64,000 nucleotides of DNA from Dyadobacter luticola. GTDB taxonomy: Bacteria; Bacteroidota; Bacteroidia; Cytophagales; Spirosomataceae. Where the stretch lies: the NCBI RefSeq assembly GCF_005860805.1, contig NZ_VCEJ01000004.1:1364001-1428000 (forward strand), in the 5' to 3' direction. Numbering within the stretch: the first letter of the stretch is position 1; each line of letters starts with the position of its first letter. This document shows positions 50,278-58,880 of this stretch, one piece after another. The notes under the pieces are model-generated. The model searched no databases and was not told the origin of the DNA. It worked only from the letters and a program-made list of their open reading frames with translations. Both the position numbers and the translations under genes were made by a program.

Positions 50278-51198
50278 TCAGGAAAGGACTTCCAGTTTAT
50301 AGCCTATGCCATGCACGGCGGCAATTTTTACCTGCGGATCATTGGAAAGCATTTTGCGGAGCCGCGACACAAAAACATCGACGCTCCGGCCGACCGTCAC
50401 GCCCTCGTCCTCCCAAACTGATTTCAGGATCAAATCGCGCTCCAAAACCTGGTTTGGATGTTTTACAAAAAGCGTCAGCAATTTAGCTTCTCGGTAGGTG
50501 AGCTGATGAATTGTTTTATTTGATTCCAAAACTTGTCCGACCAGATCCAGGCAGGAGTTTCCGAACAAAAGTTTGTTTCCAGCATTTAGGGCAGGGTTTT
50601 CACCAACTTGCAGCACATGGATTTTATGCCGTGAGCGGTTCCAGGCAATGAAACCTAGACCAGCAAGCGCGGTACCGAAAGGCAGCACCCACCAATTTGA
50701 CAAACCGCCGGCAACATTAGCCTGATCGGGTTCAAAACTGATCTGCAAAACATAGCAGCTGCCTTTTTGTGTCCGGCCCTGACAAGCCACGCCCCCCGGC
50801 TGCCTCAGCTCCTGAAAATTATATCCCAGCTTGATTTTGCTACTGCCGCAATCCCGCACCGAAACATTATAGCCCCGCTCAATGTGCTGCATTTGAAGCG
50901 ATTGTGCTAGTACACCCGGCAGCTTATCGTATGTCAGCACATTTTCGACTTGTACAGAAAAAGTATTCGCATCAACCTGCTTTACCGGCTCGATCGTAGA
51001 AGTGGAATCACCATTTGAAATCAATAAGTGGTGCGCAGTGCGTCTGAGGGCAATATTTACTTTTTCGGCGAAACGGAAATTGTCATTGTTGGCAAAGGTT
51101 GGACCTGTACCCAGCAAAATTCCGGCATAAAGCATGTAAAAACACACCCGGAAAATCCGGTTTTTCAACAGTCGGAAAATTGCATTCGTTGAAATCAT
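50278..51198 (-). CDS. Membrane-anchored winged-helix regulator with an outward N-terminal domain
   Basis: A 306-residue protein with unusual order: signal-like N-terminal hydrophobic segment (about 15-36), a periplasmic domain (about 37-168, two Cys pairs including DCGSSKIKLG and ACQGRTQKGSC), one membrane helix (WWVLPFGTALAGLGFIAW, about 169-187), then a cytoplasmic OmpR/PhoB-type winged helix at the C terminus (about 212-305, LTYREAKLLTLFVKHPNQVL and TVGRSVDVFVSRLRKML). It has no receiver domain. Classical ToxR/CadC regulators have the winged helix at the N terminus, so this is the reverse topology. Likely senses an envelope signal directly. It lies upstream of the ATPase/TolC unit and 41 bp after the secreted gene at 51240. 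Confidence 0.88.
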   Translation of the reverse strand: MISTNAIFRLLKNRIFRVCFYMLYAGILLGTGPTFANNDNFRFAEKVNIALRRTAHHLLISNGDSTSTIEPVKQVDANTFSVQVENVLTYDKLPGVLAQSLQMQHIERGYNVSVRDCGSSKIKLGYNFQELRQPGGVACQGRTQKGSCYVLQISFEPDQANVAGGLSNWWVLPFGTALAGLGFIAWNRSRHKIHVLQVGENPALNAGNKLLFGNSCLDLVGQVLESNKTIHQLTYREAKLLTLFVKHPNQVLERDLILKSVWEDEGVTVGRSVDVFVSRLRKMLSNDPQVKIAAVHGIGYKLEVLS

Positions 51199-51239
51199 GG
51201 CTGTGCGCTGCGGGTTGATACTGGCAAATTTAACAAATT

Positions 51240-51707
51240 TCAGCAGCCTTGTTTGCCAGGCTTCACAAGCCCTATCAGCCAGTTGAATTGTGGCATGAGT
51301 TGAAAACGGTCAACCTGAATAATCCTTGGACCGATGCCATTTTCCTTATCCACCGGATCGATCACAATCCGGTCCTCGACACGCGCAGAACTTAGTATTT
51401 TACTCAGTTCATATTCCATGACCGGCTTTTCAATCGCATTGTATCCAGTCGTGACCACTTTTCCGGCGCGTATAAGATAAATGTTAAACGGGATTTTTTT
51501 GCTTTGGAAGAATTCCGGATTTCCTTCCACCAAAGTGAGTGTACCGCGTGTAGATGTGGTAAGTCTTTCATAGCTGACAACTTCTCCGTTGAGCAGCACA
51601 GGATTATAGTTCAAACCGTTCCGCAATGTTTCAGGCAATGCGATGGAAGTTGGCAATGTGAAGATCACGATGAGCCCGGCCAGGATTCTGGAAAATGAAT
51701 TTTTCAT
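51240..51707 (-). CDS. Small secreted protein, probable partner of the membrane regulator
   Basis: A 155-residue exported protein; ATG 51707 followed by a signal peptide (MKNSFSRILAGLIVIFTLPTSIA); another ATG at 51743 gives a longer, less signal-like N terminus. Beta-rich body, ends in ...LVKPGKQGC with a C-terminal Cys. No family recognised. First gene of the unit with the membrane-anchored regulator, 41 bp apart, so it may be the regulator's periplasmic sensor or a target. Confidence 0.72.
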   Translation of the reverse strand: MKNSFSRILAGLIVIFTLPTSIALPETLRNGLNYNPVLLNGEVVSYERLTTSTRGTLTLVEGNPEFFQSKKIPFNIYLIRAGKVVTTGYNAIEKPVMEYELSKILSSARVEDRIVIDPVDKENGIGPRIIQVDRFQLMPQFNWLIGLVKPGKQGC

Positions 51708-51805
51708 GGTTGACAAATTTGAAATTGTACGAGTTTTGAGCATTTTCCAAATGTATCGACCCCTTTTTGATCGGATGTTTTTTGCTGGTAAAACATTGTA
51801 AACGA

Positions 51806-51830
51806 AATGTAAAAGATCGCTTTTTACATT
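51806..51830. repeat. Inverted repeat AATGTAAAA/TTTTACATT in the divergent region
   Basis: Perfect 9-bp arms (51806-51814 and 51822-51830), between the secreted-protein gene and the divergent MFS gene. A further TGTAAA precedes the left arm. Candidate shared operator. Confidence 0.55.
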
Positions 51831-51867
51831 AATTTTCAGTTAAAGCAGAACATTCAGCCACTTCAAA

Positions 51868-51888
51868 GGTGTTACCCGAACGAACACC
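51868..51888. repeat. Inverted repeat GGTGTT-N9-AACACC just before the MFS gene
   Basis: Perfect 6-bp arms (51868-51873 and 51883-51888), ending 11 bp before the start codon, so within any leader. Could be a binding site or a leader hairpin controlling initiation. Confidence 0.45.
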
Positions 51889-51899
51889 GCAACATTGAA

Positions 51900-53144
51900 T
51901 TGAAAAAGATATCCTCAGAAGATCCCTACGCAGCGCTCCGCTATTCCGATTTCAGGTTTTTTATTTCCAATACCTTTCTCTTTTCCGCCACGATCCTGAT
52001 CCAGGAAGTGATTGTCGGCTACGAGCTTTATAAAATGACGCACGATCCGCTGGCGCTCGGACTGATCGGGCTGGCAGAAGTGGTACCTTTTATCATTACC
52101 TCCCTTTTCGGCGGCTACATAGCTGACCAGAAAAACAAGATCACGATCATGCATTTGAGCCTGGCCGTGATCACATTGGGTTCGGTGATTTTATATGTGG
52201 CATTCCAGCCGGGTATTTATAACTCACTTTCCCAAACTCAGCATTTGGCGGTCATTTATGGCGTTTTTGCGTTGATTGGTTTTGCAAAAGGCTTTTACTC
52301 ACCGGCATCCAGCTCGCTCAAACCGTTCCTGGTACCGCGTGCGATTTACCATAATTCGTCCACATGGAGCAGCTCGTTCTGGCAGGCAGGCTCCATCACC
52401 GGCCCGGCCATCGCGGGATTTATGTATGCTTATCTGGGATTGACCAACACATTATTGTGTGTGATCTTGAGCTTCGTGGTTTGCTGGATTTTGTTGGGAA
52501 TGATCAAAACACGCCCCGAGTTTCCGAAGATTTCGCAGCCGCTTCTGGAAAGTTTAAAAGAAGGTTTCCGGTTTGTTTTCAAAACCCGGATCGTACTTTA
52601 CGCGATTTCGCTCGATCTGTTTTCCGTGCTTTTCGGCGGTGTGGTGGCACTTTTACCCATTTTTGCCGAGGATATTTTGAAAGTCGGGCCAGAAGGTCTG
52701 GGCCTACTGCGCGCCGCACCGTCGATCGGCTCGCTGCTGACAATGTTTGCGATGGCTTATTACCCACCGACGCACAATGCCTGGCGTAACATGCTGGTGG
52801 CCGTAGCCGGTTTTGGCCTTTTCACCATCATTTTCGCACTTTCCACCAACTTCATGCTGTCCTGCGCCGCCCTGTTCGCCACGGGAGTATGCGATAGCGT
52901 AAGTGTAATCGTCCGCCAAACCATCCTGCTCATTTACCCACCCGACGAAATGCGCGGCCGCGTGGCAGCAGTCAACGGCATGTTCGTCAGCTCCTCCAAC
53001 GAACTCGGCGCCTTCGAATCCGGCGTCATGGCCAAAGCTTTTGGCACGGTACCCTCGGTTGCAGTAGGCGGGGTGCTGACTTTGTTTGTAGTGGCTTGGA
53101 TTTATCTGAGGTCGAAGGATTTGTTTTTGGTTAGGTTGAGTTGA
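51900..53144 (+). CDS. MFS transporter (enterobactin-exporter-like family)
   Basis: A 414-residue major facilitator protein with about 11-12 helices. The opening LRYSDFRFFISNTFLFSAT and the between-helix phrase FGGYIADQKNKI (about 79-90) are those of the EntS/MFS_3-type exporters, and the central loop and second half match (ILLIYPPDEMRGRVAAVNGM). Proton-driven efflux of a small molecule is likely; substrate unknown. The start is a TTG at 51900; no ATG precedes it in frame. Divergent from the regulator unit. Confidence 0.9.
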   Translation: MKKISSEDPYAALRYSDFRFFISNTFLFSATILIQEVIVGYELYKMTHDPLALGLIGLAEVVPFIITSLFGGYIADQKNKITIMHLSLAVITLGSVILYVAFQPGIYNSLSQTQHLAVIYGVFALIGFAKGFYSPASSSLKPFLVPRAIYHNSSTWSSSFWQAGSITGPAIAGFMYAYLGLTNTLLCVILSFVVCWILLGMIKTRPEFPKISQPLLESLKEGFRFVFKTRIVLYAISLDLFSVLFGGVVALLPIFAEDILKVGPEGLGLLRAAPSIGSLLTMFAMAYYPPTHNAWRNMLVAVAGFGLFTIIFALSTNFMLSCAALFATGVCDSVSVIVRQTILLIYPPDEMRGRVAAVNGMFVSSSNELGAFESGVMAKAFGTVPSVAVGGVLTLFVVAWIYLRSKDLFLVRLS

Positions 53145-53145
53145 G

Positions 53146-53177
53146 TTGCAACCACATTCAACATTTGATTATTTTTG
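53146..53177 (+). promoter_or_regulatory. Promoter of the toxin-antitoxin pair with a palindrome on the -33 element
   Basis: TTG (53146-53148), 21-bp spacer, TATTTTTG (53170-53177), 20 bp from the ATG. The 8-bp palindrome GTTGCAAC (53145-53152) covers the -33 element, as would suit autorepression by the antitoxin. Confidence 0.6.
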
Positions 53178-53197
53178 TCTGAAACGCCTGAGACATT

Positions 53198-53428
53198 ATG
53201 TATATCTACAAAAACATTATCAGCATAGAAGAAGGAAAGCGGAGTGGCAAGCCATGTATCCGTGAAATGCGGATTACGGTAGAAGACATTCTTCGCTGGC
53301 TGGCGTCCGGGATGTCTTTTGAAGATATTCTGCTTGATTTTCCTGAACTTACCCGTGAGGACATTCTTATAGCGCTGGAATTTTCTGCAGACCAGCAAAG
53401 AAAAATCTTTTATGATGTAGCTGCATGA
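53198..53428 (+). CDS. DUF433 antitoxin
   Basis: A 76-residue protein of the DUF433 family: ISIEEGKRSGKPCIREMRIT, VEDILRWLASGMSFEDIL and LDFPELTREDILIALEFSAD are the family landmarks, a helical VapB-like fold that binds DNA and neutralises the next protein. It overlaps the toxin gene by four bases (ATGA), giving translational coupling. Confidence 0.92.
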   Translation: MYIYKNIISIEEGKRSGKPCIREMRITVEDILRWLASGMSFEDILLDFPELTREDILIALEFSADQQRKIFYDVAA

Positions 53429-53772
53429 AGCTGCTGATTGATCAAAATATTTCGCATCGTATTATCCCATTGATCACGCAAGAGTCCTGGGATCTTTTTC
53501 ATGTAAAAGACCTGGGTCTGCGCAATGCCGACGACCACGAAATTTTCCGATACGCCCGTCAAAACGAATTTGCAGCAGTAATTACCAATGATGACGATTT
53601 CGTAAAATTGCTAAATCTATTTTCTTCTCCACCAAAAATCATCTGGCTCAGAACCGGAAATTGCTCTACGGAATACCTGGCCGAAATTTTATCTGAAAGA
53701 ACTGTATCAATTAATGAGTTTTTAGAGAGTAGGGATTTTACACTTTATGAAGTTTTAAAGAGGACTATTTAA
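53425..53772 (+). CDS. DUF5615 PIN-like toxin
   Basis: A 115-residue PIN-like protein: MKLLIDQNISHRIIPLI carries the first acidic residue (Asp6), with ITNDDDFVKLL (Asp cluster, about 52-63) completing the metal site typical of RNases of this fold. Family pairs with DUF433 antitoxins and is thought to be an RNA-cleaving toxin. Start ATG at 53425 overlaps the antitoxin stop. Confidence 0.92.
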   Translation: MKLLIDQNISHRIIPLITQESWDLFHVKDLGLRNADDHEIFRYARQNEFAAVITNDDDFVKLLNLFSSPPKIIWLRTGNCSTEYLAEILSERTVSINEFLESRDFTLYEVLKRTI

Positions 53773-53787
53773 AATTCATTTCTACGT

Positions 53788-56193
53788 TTAGTCCCCCTTC
53801 AAACTCCTAACAGGATTCATCAACGCAGTCTTATAAGTCTGCACGAAAACCAAAAGCGAAATTACTACCCCAAATGCCAATCCGATCCAGGCAAAAGTAG
53901 ACCAGCTGATCGCAATGCGGTAGGCGTACGTTTGGAGCCATTTGTTTAGGAGGAAAATGGCGGGTGGGAAGGCGATGAGGATCGCGAAAAGGAGGACGAG
54001 CAGGAATTCTTTCAGGAAAAGCGCTACAATGCTGACGCCGGTTGCCCCTAGTACTTTTCGGATGCCGACTTCCCGGGTCCTGCGCGCTACATGAAGGGAT
54101 ACCATGCCCAGAATTCCTAAAATCACTACCACTACTGAAAGCAATGTTGCGGCCTGCGAGGCTTTCTTCAACTGCATTTCAGAAACATACAATTTTTGCA
54201 GCGAGTCGTCCATGAAAGTAAATTCAAATGGAGCGTCAGGCATGAGTGTGCGCCATTTTTGTTGGATGGCGGCGATGGATTTTGAAAGATTTGACGGAGC
54301 GATCCGGAATGAGAGATACCGGTAAGAGTTGGCGTTGCCGACGTGGATAAATGCCAGCGGCTTGATCGCCTCGTGCATAGATTCGAAATGGAAATCCGCG
54401 GAGATTCCGGCAATCGTCACAGCATTTGGAAATCCTTGAATCCGTACCTGCCGACCCAATGCATCCTGCGGATCTGCATATTTCAAGGCTTTCAAAGCAG
54501 CCTGGTTCAGCACGATACGATCGGGCAGGTAGGCGCTGTTTTTAGGCTGTAAAAAATCTCCTGCCAGCATTTTGATGCCGTAAGTTGCCGCATAATTTTC
54601 ATCAGTTCCCAAAAACAGGGCATGCACCGCTTCGGTCGAATCCTGGCCCGGTTTGTAAATGCCAACATGCCCACCAAAGTTACCATTCGGGATCTCATAG
54701 GACAGACTTGCCTGATTTACTTCCTTTAATGTTGCCAGCTCGTCCCGGATTCCCTGCATTTTGGAGAGTCCGGCAGGCGTCCAGTCGCGCGGAACAGCGA
54801 CGGTTATGAGGGATTCTTTTTGATAGCCAAGATCTTTGTTAAAAAAATAATCGACCTGCCTGGAAATGATGGCGGCACCTGCGAAAACAAACAGCGCAAA
54901 GCTGAACTGAATGCTGATCAAGGTCCGGCGGAAGTAAACATGCTCTTTGATCGATTTCAGCTTTCCCCGCATCGAATCGATCGAGGGCAGCGATGAAAGT
55001 ACGAAAGCCGGATAAAGTCCTGCAAGCAAACCGATGAACACGGCCGCGAGCAACGGGATGATCAGTGAATAGGGGAACAAACTGGTAACTGAGCCAATGG
55101 ATTTACCCAGAAGATCAACAAAAAATGGTCTCAACAACTCAAAAAGGCCGATCGAAAACAGCATTGCCACACCCGCAAGCAGGAGCGATTCCGCCAAAAA
55201 TTGTCCTACCAGCTGCCTTTTCAAACTTCCGAGCACCTTCCTGACACCGATTTCTTTCAGCCTGACCGAAGAATTTCCAATCGAAATATTGACAAAATTA
55301 ACGACCGCCATCAGCAAGATAAACGCCGTAATTCCCGAAAGCGTCAGCACCATTTTTTTGACCAGACCATTATTTGTCTCCCGGTAAAACTGCTGTAAAG
55401 GCACGGGATAGGCGCGTAAATTCTGCTGAAAATCAGCCGAAGCGTGTGTCTGCAACAATTGTTTCAGTGGCTTTTCAAGATCTGCCGGCTTCACACCATC
55501 CTGCAATTCCAGGTAAGTGACCATGTATGGAAAACCCCAGTTATCCTCCGAACCTTTGCGCCCTTCGAGGCTGCTGAACGGAATAAAAATCCCGGCCTGG
55601 TTGGTGAATAAATGGGTTACCGAATTGTCGGGCAAATCGTCGAGAACCGCCGTCACCTGGAATTCTTGCTTGCCGCCCAGAAAATTATGCAGCGTCAATG
55701 TTTGGCCGAGGACGTCGGTTTTTCCAAAGTATTTGATTGCCTTGCTGGCAGTAATTGCCACGTTATCAGGTGCGTTCAGGGCCGTGTGGGCGTCGCCATG
55801 GAGCAACAGAAATCCGAACATAGCAAGTAAGGTAGAATCGCCGGTCTGCACATCTTCCCTGAAATGCTTATCGCCCCGGGAAACCGCCACGGTGATGGCA
55901 TCAAATCGGTAAAAATTAGCGACCAGATTTGGGTAATCCTGCTTCAATGTCTTTCCAAGCGGCCCGAGCGTGGCAATGTCGGTGCCCATATCCGGATTTT
56001 TCCAGGTGCTGCGAATGATCATCTGATTCCCGGCATTTCGCAGCGAAGCATTCACGCGGAGCTCCCCCCAGACATAACTCATCACGAGCAAGGCAAAAGT
56101 CATCCCGACCGAAAGTCCGAAGATCGTAACAGCAGCGTAAAATTTACGTTTCAGCAAATTCCGCCAGGCGATTTTGAAGTAATTGTGCAGCAT
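53788..56193 (-). CDS. ABC transporter permease (MacB/FtsX type)
   Basis: A complete 801-residue permease: MLHNYFKIAWRNLLKRKFYA start, first helix, periplasmic domain, FtsX domain beginning at LLMAVVNFVNISIGNSSVRL, middle helix at FSFALFVFAGAAIISRQV, second periplasmic domain, C-terminal FtsX domain with ILGIMGMVSLHVARRTREV, ending NPVRSLKGD. More divergent than the array near the left end. It starts 83 bp after the stop of the next upstream permease gene, so both are probably one transcript driven from the control region near 58700. Confidence 0.94.
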   Translation of the reverse strand: MLHNYFKIAWRNLLKRKFYAAVTIFGLSVGMTFALLVMSYVWGELRVNASLRNAGNQMIIRSTWKNPDMGTDIATLGPLGKTLKQDYPNLVANFYRFDAITVAVSRGDKHFREDVQTGDSTLLAMFGFLLLHGDAHTALNAPDNVAITASKAIKYFGKTDVLGQTLTLHNFLGGKQEFQVTAVLDDLPDNSVTHLFTNQAGIFIPFSSLEGRKGSEDNWGFPYMVTYLELQDGVKPADLEKPLKQLLQTHASADFQQNLRAYPVPLQQFYRETNNGLVKKMVLTLSGITAFILLMAVVNFVNISIGNSSVRLKEIGVRKVLGSLKRQLVGQFLAESLLLAGVAMLFSIGLFELLRPFFVDLLGKSIGSVTSLFPYSLIIPLLAAVFIGLLAGLYPAFVLSSLPSIDSMRGKLKSIKEHVYFRRTLISIQFSFALFVFAGAAIISRQVDYFFNKDLGYQKESLITVAVPRDWTPAGLSKMQGIRDELATLKEVNQASLSYEIPNGNFGGHVGIYKPGQDSTEAVHALFLGTDENYAATYGIKMLAGDFLQPKNSAYLPDRIVLNQAALKALKYADPQDALGRQVRIQGFPNAVTIAGISADFHFESMHEAIKPLAFIHVGNANSYRYLSFRIAPSNLSKSIAAIQQKWRTLMPDAPFEFTFMDDSLQKLYVSEMQLKKASQAATLLSVVVVILGILGMVSLHVARRTREVGIRKVLGATGVSIVALFLKEFLLVLLFAILIAFPPAIFLLNKWLQTYAYRIAISWSTFAWIGLAFGVVISLLVFVQTYKTALMNPVRSLKGD

Positions 56194-56276
56194 GCCGTGA
56201 ATTTAGGGGAAATGCTGCACGGGTTTTTTCGCTCGAAATGGATTTAAGGAAATTTAACAGAAAGCCTGTCAAAACC

Positions 56277-58670
56277 CTACTCCGTCCTTAACGACTTCAC
56301 CGGATCCATCAATGCCGATCTCAGCGCCTGGTAACTCACGGTCGCAATTGCAATAACCATTGCGACGAGGCCGGAGAGGGCGAAGACCCACCAGGAGAGG
56401 TTTTCGCGGTATTCGAAGTTTTTGAGCCACTCGCTCATCGCGTAGATGGCGATGGGCGTGCCGATAATGATGGCGATCAGGACGAGCGTTATGAAATCTT
56501 TTGAAAGCAGCATGACCACACTTTGGATGCTGGCACCCAGTACTTTGCGAACGCCGATTTCCTTGGTGCGTGACTCGGCGGCGAATGCGGCGAGGCCGAA
56601 CAGGCCGAGGCAGGCGATGATGATGGCAAGCACTGCGAATGTCAGCATAATGTTGCCTTGCTTTTGTTCAGAGCGGTACTGCTGCGCGAAGTTTTCGTCC
56701 AGAAAGTGGAAATCTATGGTAGCTTCGGGGTCGAAGGTTTTGTATGTGCTGGCCAGGTAAGTTAATGCTTCTTTGGTTTTCCCGGCCTGAATGCGGACGT
56801 ATAAATTGTCGCGGTCCATCGGGTCGGGGAGAAAGAGGACCAGCGGCTCGATTTTGTGCTGCAAAGAATAAATGTGAAAATCTTTGACCACCCCGATCAC
56901 GCGCGCCTCGGCGGTGTTACCAGCATTGTCGGTGAAGTATTTAACCCTTTTTCCGACCGGATTTTTCCAGCCCTGTTTTTTCGCCAGCGATTCATTAATG
57001 ATCACCGAATTTTTAAGGTCAGCCTCTGAGTTTCCGTCGAAGTTTCTGCCAGACAGTAATTTGATTTCCAATGTTTTGATAAAATCATTATCCACAGAAA
57101 ATTTCTGCGCATTCTGCGGTTCGGCCGGCATTGCTCCGCTTTCGGTTTCGAAGAACATAGCGTTTTGGCCAATGTTATTTCCACCGATCGGGTTGCTGGC
57201 GGAGGCTACGCTTTCGATGAGCGGATTTTGGGTAAGTCGCTCTTTTACAGATTGTACCTGGCCGCGAATGTCATTTTTATCAATGTGAAATGTCAGTACC
57301 TGGCTCTTGTTGAAACCCAGATCTTTGGTATTCACAAAACGAAGCTGTTTGTACACAATCGCCGAGCAGGCAATCATCACCACCGTCGCCATAAATTGGA
57401 ACACAACCAGCGATTTACGCATAAAATTACCGCCCGACTGGCTGCCGAATTGACCCTTCAATGCGACCACCGGCCGGAAACCTGAAAACTGGATCGCGGG
57501 ATAAAGTCCGCTCAATGTGCCGACGAGGACGATAAATGCGAGGGCAGTAATGGAAGTGACGAGCACATTGTTATGATCGATGGTTAATGTTTTGTCGGCC
57601 AGTTGGTTAAATAGCGGAAGCAATGCGAGCACCAGCACAAATGCGACGGCACCAGCGAAAATCGTCATCATAAAGGATTCGATAAAAAACTGCGAAATCA
57701 GCTGAAAACGCTCGGAACCAATCGCTTTGCGGACGCCGACTTCGCGGATGCGTTTCATCGACCGGGCGGTGTACAGGTTAATGTAGTTAATGCAGGCAAT
57801 GATCAAGATCAGCAGCGCAATCGCGGAGAAAATATAAATGGTTTGAATCTTGCCATTTGCGCCCAATTCATAGTCCAGATGCGAATAAAGGTGAATCGAG
57901 GTCAGCGGCTGCAATGTCATTTTGTATTGCGCATTGCCCATTTCTTTTTTCAGATACTTTAAATAAAAGCCGCCGAACTTACTTGCCAGCTTTTCAGGAC
58001 TTGCACCTTCTTTTAACAAAACATAAGTATAAAGCTCAGCCTGCTGCCAGCCTCCGGTGTAATGGCTTGGCAGAGAACGTAATGCAGCAAAACCCATATG
58101 AGAATTGGTGGGCGAATCTTCGATCACGCCGGTCACGGCATTGGGATAATTGTTGCTGAAAAAGACGGTTTGCCCAACCGCTTTGGATGCGTCGCCGAAA
58201 AGTTTTTCAGCTAATGTTTTGGTTAAAACAATTTTCTGCGGCTGGGTTAATGCGGTTTTGGCATCGCCATAAAGAAATGTATAAGAAAAGATATCGAAGA
58301 TCGACGGGTCGGTAAAGGCAATGTTGCCTTCTCGAAATTTGTTTTCACCGACGCCAATCACGCCGCCGCCTTCCGAGCTGATACGGACAGTTTTCTCGAT
58401 TTCAGGATATTCATTTTGTAGTGCTGGCGCAAAAGGTGCCGAGGTGATCGCCAGGTTCATTTCGCCGGTATCCCACTTTGCAGCCTGGACTACGCGGTAA
58501 ATCCGGTCGGCCTTGGCGTGGAAGCGGTCGAAACTCAGCTCGTCGGCAACATAGAGGACCATAAGCCAAACCGCCGCCATGCCCACCGCGAGACCGAATA
58601 TGTTGAGACCACTGAACAGTCTCTGTTTTCCGAAATTCCGGAGGCTTATCTTGATGTAATTCAGGAGCAT
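56277..58670 (-). CDS. ABC transporter permease (MacB/FtsX type)
   Basis: A complete 797-residue permease with the family architecture: MLLNYIKISLRNFGKQRLFS, first helix near 20-42, FtsX domain with LLILIIACINYINLYTARSM, middle helix VVFQFMATVVMIACSAIVYK, C-terminal domain with IACLGLFGLAAFAAESRTKE and ending DPVKSLRTE. First gene of a two-permease unit (second at 53788). It has a palindromic operator at 58768-58783 and a sigma-54-like box upstream. The best conserved regulatory site of the three loci is here. Confidence 0.95.
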   Translation of the reverse strand: MLLNYIKISLRNFGKQRLFSGLNIFGLAVGMAAVWLMVLYVADELSFDRFHAKADRIYRVVQAAKWDTGEMNLAITSAPFAPALQNEYPEIEKTVRISSEGGGVIGVGENKFREGNIAFTDPSIFDIFSYTFLYGDAKTALTQPQKIVLTKTLAEKLFGDASKAVGQTVFFSNNYPNAVTGVIEDSPTNSHMGFAALRSLPSHYTGGWQQAELYTYVLLKEGASPEKLASKFGGFYLKYLKKEMGNAQYKMTLQPLTSIHLYSHLDYELGANGKIQTIYIFSAIALLILIIACINYINLYTARSMKRIREVGVRKAIGSERFQLISQFFIESFMMTIFAGAVAFVLVLALLPLFNQLADKTLTIDHNNVLVTSITALAFIVLVGTLSGLYPAIQFSGFRPVVALKGQFGSQSGGNFMRKSLVVFQFMATVVMIACSAIVYKQLRFVNTKDLGFNKSQVLTFHIDKNDIRGQVQSVKERLTQNPLIESVASASNPIGGNNIGQNAMFFETESGAMPAEPQNAQKFSVDNDFIKTLEIKLLSGRNFDGNSEADLKNSVIINESLAKKQGWKNPVGKRVKYFTDNAGNTAEARVIGVVKDFHIYSLQHKIEPLVLFLPDPMDRDNLYVRIQAGKTKEALTYLASTYKTFDPEATIDFHFLDENFAQQYRSEQKQGNIMLTFAVLAIIIACLGLFGLAAFAAESRTKEIGVRKVLGASIQSVVMLLSKDFITLVLIAIIIGTPIAIYAMSEWLKNFEYRENLSWWVFALSGLVAMVIAIATVSYQALRSALMDPVKSLRTE

Positions 58671-58700
58671 AGCAGTTAAGGTTTGTTTAAATAGGTTTTA

Positions 58701-58715
58701 ACAAATCACATGCCA
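58701..58715 (-). promoter_or_regulatory. Sigma-54-type promoter candidate for the permease pair
   Basis: Minus-strand TGGCATG-N4-TTGT: correct spacing of the -24 GG and -12 TTG (GG at 58713-58714, the element TTGT at 58701-58704), with T in place of C in the last position. Predicted start near 58690, 20 bases before the ATG. Best sigma-54 match in the window. Confidence 0.5.
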
Positions 58716-58767
58716 TTTTTGATATCGGCTTATTATCAGCTTTTTATGATTTAAAAAGCTTCAAACA

Positions 58768-58783
58768 TGTTCGGTTTCGAACA
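58768..58783. promoter_or_regulatory. Perfect palindromic operator TGTTCG-GTTT-CGAACA
   Basis: Six-bp perfect arms, same nGTnC-N6-GnACn design as the sites at 10801-10836 and 50146-50181. Its edge is 54 bp from the GG of the TGGCA box of the permease gene. A second full site at 20 bp is not present; only a half-site TGTCC at 58797-58801 is seen. It is also 31-46 bp upstream of the glyS -7 box. Confidence 0.6.
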
Positions 58784-58813
58784 TTGCGTTTCTGTATGTC
58801 CGGTCAAATTACC

Positions 58814-58821
58814 TAATTTTG
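58814..58821 (+). promoter_or_regulatory. Bacteroidota-type promoter, -7 box TAATTTTG, for glyS
   Basis: Exact TAnnTTTG, 59 bp upstream of the glyS ATG. A -33 TTG lies at 58784-58786 but the spacing of 27 bp is too long. Confidence 0.5.
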
Positions 58822-58880
58822 CCAAATTCGCAGTTTCCTGTATTGATCGTCTTTTACTTATTGATTTTTAACTAAATAGA

